Shown here: piece after piece, positions 61,593 to 64,000 of the stretch
Layout of the letters: each line of letters opens with the position of its first letter
How positions within the stretch are numbered: the stretch's first letter is position 1
Assembly: GCF_003605635.1 (NCBI RefSeq)
Contig: NZ_QMDW01000011.1
Location: 1 to 64,000, forward strand
DNA from: Halonotius pteroides
GTDB taxonomy: Archaea; Halobacteriota; Halobacteria; Halobacteriales; Haloferacaceae
Direction: 5' to 3'
DNA: 64,000 bases
The notes under the pieces: model-generated
The model's database searches: none
The model's input: the letters and a program-made list of their open reading frames with translations, nothing else
What the model was told of the DNA's origin: nothing
Position numbers and translations under genes: made by a program

Positions 61593-62095
61593 AACTGGTT
61601 GCTGACACCTCCGGGCTCGTGAGTATCGCAAGCACGGCCGCAGCACGGCAGAAGCTATTGCCGTTGTTATTGGATAGCTACGAGGTGACGGTTCCACAGC
61701 AGGTCATCGACGAACTCGAGACTGTTGGGGGGTACGAGGATGAGCACGCGACCGCCGCGAGTGCTGTTCTTGATGACGAGGCCCGTCTCACGGTTGCGTC
61801 GATCGATCTCGATTCAACGTTCCCGCTTGATGATGGCGAAAACGCGGTCGTCCAGCTAGCGAACCGTCTCGATGCACCGTTTTGTTACTGTGACGAGTAC
61901 AATCAGCTATCGTTGATCCATGCCTCTCTGTCGGAGACACAACTTGTGACAACGCCGCGGCTGCTCAAGGCGTTTGTCGCCCGCGGATTGATTTCGAATG
62001 ACACCGCCGAAGAACTACTGGATGGCATCGCGACCGCTCGAAGTTGGGGTGGTAACGCCTACGTACAGCAGGCGACACAGCTCTTTGAGGCGTGA
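61589..62095 (+). CDS. PIN-like nuclease toxin (DUF3368-type)
   Basis: This 168-residue protein starts MKLVADTSGLVSIAS (first catalytic Asp) and has VPQQVIDELETVGGYEDEH (Glu), DDGENAVVQLANRL (acidic pair) and FCYCDEYNQL (Asp/Glu). The order of acidic residues fits a PIN-like fold of the DUF3368 group. It overlaps its RHH partner by 4 nt. Target is probably RNA. Confidence 0.82.
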   Translation: MKLVADTSGLVSIASTAAARQKLLPLLLDSYEVTVPQQVIDELETVGGYEDEHATAASAVLDDEARLTVASIDLDSTFPLDDGENAVVQLANRLDAPFCYCDEYNQLSLIHASLSETQLVTTPRLLKAFVARGLISNDTAEELLDGIATARSWGGNAYVQQATQLFEA

Positions 62096-62097
62096 TA

Positions 62098-62565
62098 ATG
62101 CGACATTCATCGTCTTTAGGCTTAGTCGCCATCGCAACGCTGGCTGTCGTTCCGTGGGTTCTCCAACTCAACGGTGCCGGTGATCTCACAGCGGTGATGA
62201 GTTGGGGGCTGGTCAATACGAATCCGTGGCATGCGCTCCCTCTGCCGTCGTATCTCAATGCGACACAGGGGTTTTCGACGCTCCCGCAGTCATTGCAGGT
62301 GTGGCCGCTGGGCCTCGTTTTCTACGGTGGCGCGTTGCTGAGTGCGGCCATGGGTGTGTTCGCTGGGCGTGAGGATGTCCGCGTGACTGCTGGGTTGCTC
62401 GCGCTGTCAGCGATTACGTCTGTTGTAGTCTGGTGGGGCCTCCTCGGTCGTGGGGCTGCTAGGACGGTTCCGGTCGGTGTGATTGCGACAGCGATGGTGG
62501 CCTGGTGGTTTTACTATCCGGTGCTTGGATCGGTCGGCGCGCCACCGACCCGACCGCGGGAGTGA
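62098..62565 (+). CDS. haloarchaeal membrane protein (TIGR04206-like)
   Basis: This 155-residue protein has four to five hydrophobic segments: LGLVAIATLAVVPWVLQLNG, then a loop with NPWHALPLPSYL, VWPLGLVFYGGALLSAAM, and two more. The pattern resembles TIGR04206, known only from haloarchaea. It starts 2 nt after the PIN gene by the ATG at 62098. Function unknown. Confidence 0.75.
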   Translation: MRHSSSLGLVAIATLAVVPWVLQLNGAGDLTAVMSWGLVNTNPWHALPLPSYLNATQGFSTLPQSLQVWPLGLVFYGGALLSAAMGVFAGREDVRVTAGLLALSAITSVVVWWGLLGRGAARTVPVGVIATAMVAWWFYYPVLGSVGAPPTRPRE

Positions 62566-62642
62566 CATGTGCTATCGTCGAGATTGTCGCTCTTGATGGC
62601 TTTTGTCCCTGTATTTATATTGGGGTCTCTCCTATATTAGGT

Positions 62643-63071
62643 ATGACTTTCAACGGGCTCGACGAGCCGGTCGCCGATGCTGTTCGGGACGTACTTGCCG
62701 ATCAGCCGGTTCGACTCGGTGTCCTCTTCGGTTCATTGGCATCGGGAACCGCTGGCAGTCACAGCGATGTCGATATCGCCGTCGAGTTCGAGTCTGACGT
62801 TACCGACGCCGACCGGTACCGTGCTCGACTGTCACTCGTTGTTGCCCTCTCGCAAGCCCTCGGGACTGATGATTTCGACCTCGTTGATCTCGAAACGGTA
62901 CGTCCCGAAGTCGGGCGCTCGGCGTTGGAAGACTGTATCGTTCTCGTCGGTGACACCGAGCGAGTTACGCATCTCCTCGCAGCGTTCGAACGCCGAGCTG
63001 AACCGCCGACAGCCGATCAACGCCGTGCTCGCTTCGATGCGGCTCTTGAAGGGGTGGAGGAGCGCGTGTGA
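62643..63071 (+). CDS. mntA: MntA-type nucleotidyltransferase antitoxin
   Basis: This 142-residue minimal nucleotidyltransferase has the motif GSLASGTAGSHSDVDIAVEF (about 31-50; GSx10DxD) and a third acidic residue in DFDLVDL. MntA antitoxins AMPylate the HEPN toxin HepT. It overlaps the hepT start by 4 nt (GTGTGA). A box A (ATTTATATTG, 62612-62621) gives a leaderless start at 62643. It is full length. Confidence 0.87.
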   Translation: MTFNGLDEPVADAVRDVLADQPVRLGVLFGSLASGTAGSHSDVDIAVEFESDVTDADRYRARLSLVVALSQALGTDDFDLVDLETVRPEVGRSALEDCIVLVGDTERVTHLLAAFERRAEPPTADQRRARFDAALEGVEERV

Positions 63072-63289
63072 TCGACGCGGAAACCGAGACTCGGATCGTC
63101 GAGAAAGCCGAATACATCGACGAGGCCGTTACCGTTCTCGCCCGTAAACAAGATCTCGATAGAGAGACGTATCTCGCTGACCGCGAGCAGCGTGCTGTCG
63201 TTGAACGCGAGTTCCAAACTGCGATCGAAGCGTGTCTTGATATCGCTGAACTCCTTATAGAATCTCAAGGAGAATACCTGCGACTTTAG
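63068..63289 (+). pseudogene. hepT: hepT HEPN toxin, truncated by an IS200/IS605 element
   Basis: The reading frame begins as a HepT/DUF86 HEPN protein (ETETRIVEKAEYIDEAVTVL, then QRAVVEREFQTAIEACLDIA) but ends after 73 residues, right at the left-end hairpin of a tnpB element; HepT is about 140 residues. The RNase RX4-6H motif, in the missing part, is absent, so the toxin is dead. The frame stops inside the element (LRL-stop reads through the hairpin). The overlap with mntA is typical of this module. Confidence 0.8.
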
Positions 63290-63296
63290 GCGCAGG
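63277..63296 (+). mobile_element. left-end hairpin of an IS200/IS605-type element
   Basis: A 6-bp stem CCTGCG/CGCAGG (loop ACTTTAGG), followed by ATGAATCCGAC, marks the left end of the element that contains the tnpB at 63407. The loop and the bases that follow resemble those of the right-end hairpin at 46-76 (TTTAGG, then CGCGG, AGGATG). The junction with hepT is around 63270-63277. Confidence 0.6.
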
Positions 63297-63406
63297 ATGA
63301 ATCCGACAACTCCTACCACATCCACTGTCGATAGCAAGGCCGGATATTCCACGCCAACCGATACTATTAACAAAACAGCGTTCATAACTGGTTATAAAGC
63401 CAGAAA

Positions 63407-64000
63407 ATGAGTCGAACCGTCCGAACCTTCGAGGCCACAATCACGAACCAGCAACAGGTTCGTGACGACCTCGACCAGCTCGGATGGGCCGCCTCAAAAC
63501 TCTGGAACGTCGGTCGCTACCACGCACAAGAACAGTGGGATGAAACGGGCGATATTCCCGATGACGGGGAACTCAAAACCGAACTCAAAAGCCACGAACG
63601 CTACACGGACTTGCATTCTCAATCCAGTCAGCGCGTTCTCGAAGAACTCGCTGAAGCGTTCAACGGCTGGTTCGAGAAGCGTCGGAACGGCGATGACCGT
63701 GCCCGACCGCCCGGCTACCGCAAAAACGGAGACGCCCACCCACGTTCAACTGTGTCGTTCAAACCGGCTGGCTTCAAGCACGACGCACAGTTCACCCGTG
63801 TTCGTCTCTCGAAAGGCCGTAACCTCAAAGAACACCGTTCGGACTTCATCCTGTGTGACTACCAGACTCGTCCTGATGTTGACCTGACCGAATGGTACAT
63901 TCAACAGGTTCGCGCCGTCTACAAGCGCGACGAGTGGCGGCTACAATTCGTCTGCCGCACCGTCATCGACCCGGAACCGCCGGGGGATGAAGTGGCTGGT
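63407..64000 (+). CDS. tnpB: TnpB N-terminal part (continues past the window)
   Basis: The frame is open from the ATG at 63407 to the window end (198 codons). The N-terminus, RTVRTFEATITNQQQVRDDL with LWNVGRYHAQEQWDETG and RRNGDDRARPPGYRKNGDAHP, is that of haloarchaeal IS605 OrfB/TnpB proteins. The RuvC motifs and zinc finger would lie beyond the end. No tnpA precedes it. ACTGGTTATAAAGCC (63387-63401) is an AT-rich element just before the ATG. Confidence 0.9.
   Translation, partial: MSRTVRTFEATITNQQQVRDDLDQLGWAASKLWNVGRYHAQEQWDETGDIPDDGELKTELKSHERYTDLHSQSSQRVLEELAEAFNGWFEKRRNGDDRARPPGYRKNGDAHPRSTVSFKPAGFKHDAQFTRVRLSKGRNLKEHRSDFILCDYQTRPDVDLTEWYIQQVRAVYKRDEWRLQFVCRTVIDPEPPGDEVAG

Noticed and set aside
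59586-61697. 703-codon open frame on the minus strand across mazF, DRG and the RHH gene
   Set aside because: It covers three well-supported plus-strand genes and shows no domain; a compositional shadow.
1-64000. CRISPR arrays, replication origin (Cdc6/Orc box cluster), rRNA
   Set aside because: None was seen; no orc/cdc6 gene and no repeated origin boxes or spacer arrays on either strand.

Overview
The window is chromosomal DNA from a halophilic archaeon (class Halobacteria). Evidence: high GC with strong G/C third positions, very acidic proteins, AT-rich box A elements about 25 nt upstream of many start codons (leaderless transcripts), transcription factor B, an archaeal GHMP-type shikimate kinase, a HalX-type response regulator, a PGF-CTERM surface protein and many families known only from haloarchaea. 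No rRNA, CRISPR array or replication origin is seen. One tRNA (Leu, CAA) lies at 13.0 kb.

Layout. 0-0.5 kb: the right end of an IS200/IS605-type tnpB element lies inside a vapC toxin gene whose vapB partner is intact. 0.5-3.6 kb: chorismate mutase and shikimate kinase, a secreted protein and a zinc-ribbon membrane protein. 3.7-11.2 kb: an AT-richer cell-surface island with three minus-strand genes (a cohesin-like/dockerin-like protein, a cohesin-like protein, a cohesin-like protein with PGF-CTERM anchor) divergent from a 1067-residue multi-domain surface protein. 11.2-31 kb: mostly housekeeping genes (tRNA-Leu, deacylase, phosphoribosyltransferase, deaminase, PhzF, MfnA-type decarboxylase, MetG, sulfatase/GtrA pair, CheY, pyruvate kinase, NfeD/SPFH pair, cobalamin-binding protein), with HicBA, a frameshifted nucleotidyltransferase antitoxin and an HTH/MazF pair between them.

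31-45 kb: TFB; cytochrome oxidase subunit II with a CtaA-CtaB fusion and a membrane CxxC protein; a HalX regulator; an Rdx protein; an ABC-2 exporter; a tail-anchored protein with seven helix-turn-helix-like repeats; KDPG aldolase; two bacterial-PH-domain membrane proteins; a Tat lipoprotein and an inositol-monophosphatase-like enzyme. 45-56.5 kb: the succinylase lysine pathway (dapA, dapB, dapD, lysA, dapE), broken up by an HTH/TumE pair, a DsbA-like/membrane CxxC pair, an uncharacterised 550-residue membrane protein and a complete-looking TnpB element. No dapF is present. 56.5-64 kb: a GAF histidine kinase, small oxidase-cluster membrane proteins, MazEF, a DRG GTPase, an RHH/PIN pair and MntA/HepT. 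hepT is cut off by a second IS200/IS605-type element whose tnpB runs off the window end.

Main themes. (1) A cohesin/dockerin-like surface gene cluster that could build a protein complex on the cell envelope. (2) A membrane-anchored protein made of seven HTH-like repeats, for which I know no described function. (3) At least eight toxin-antitoxin loci or remnants, two of them with the toxin gene interrupted by TnpB elements in the same orientation.
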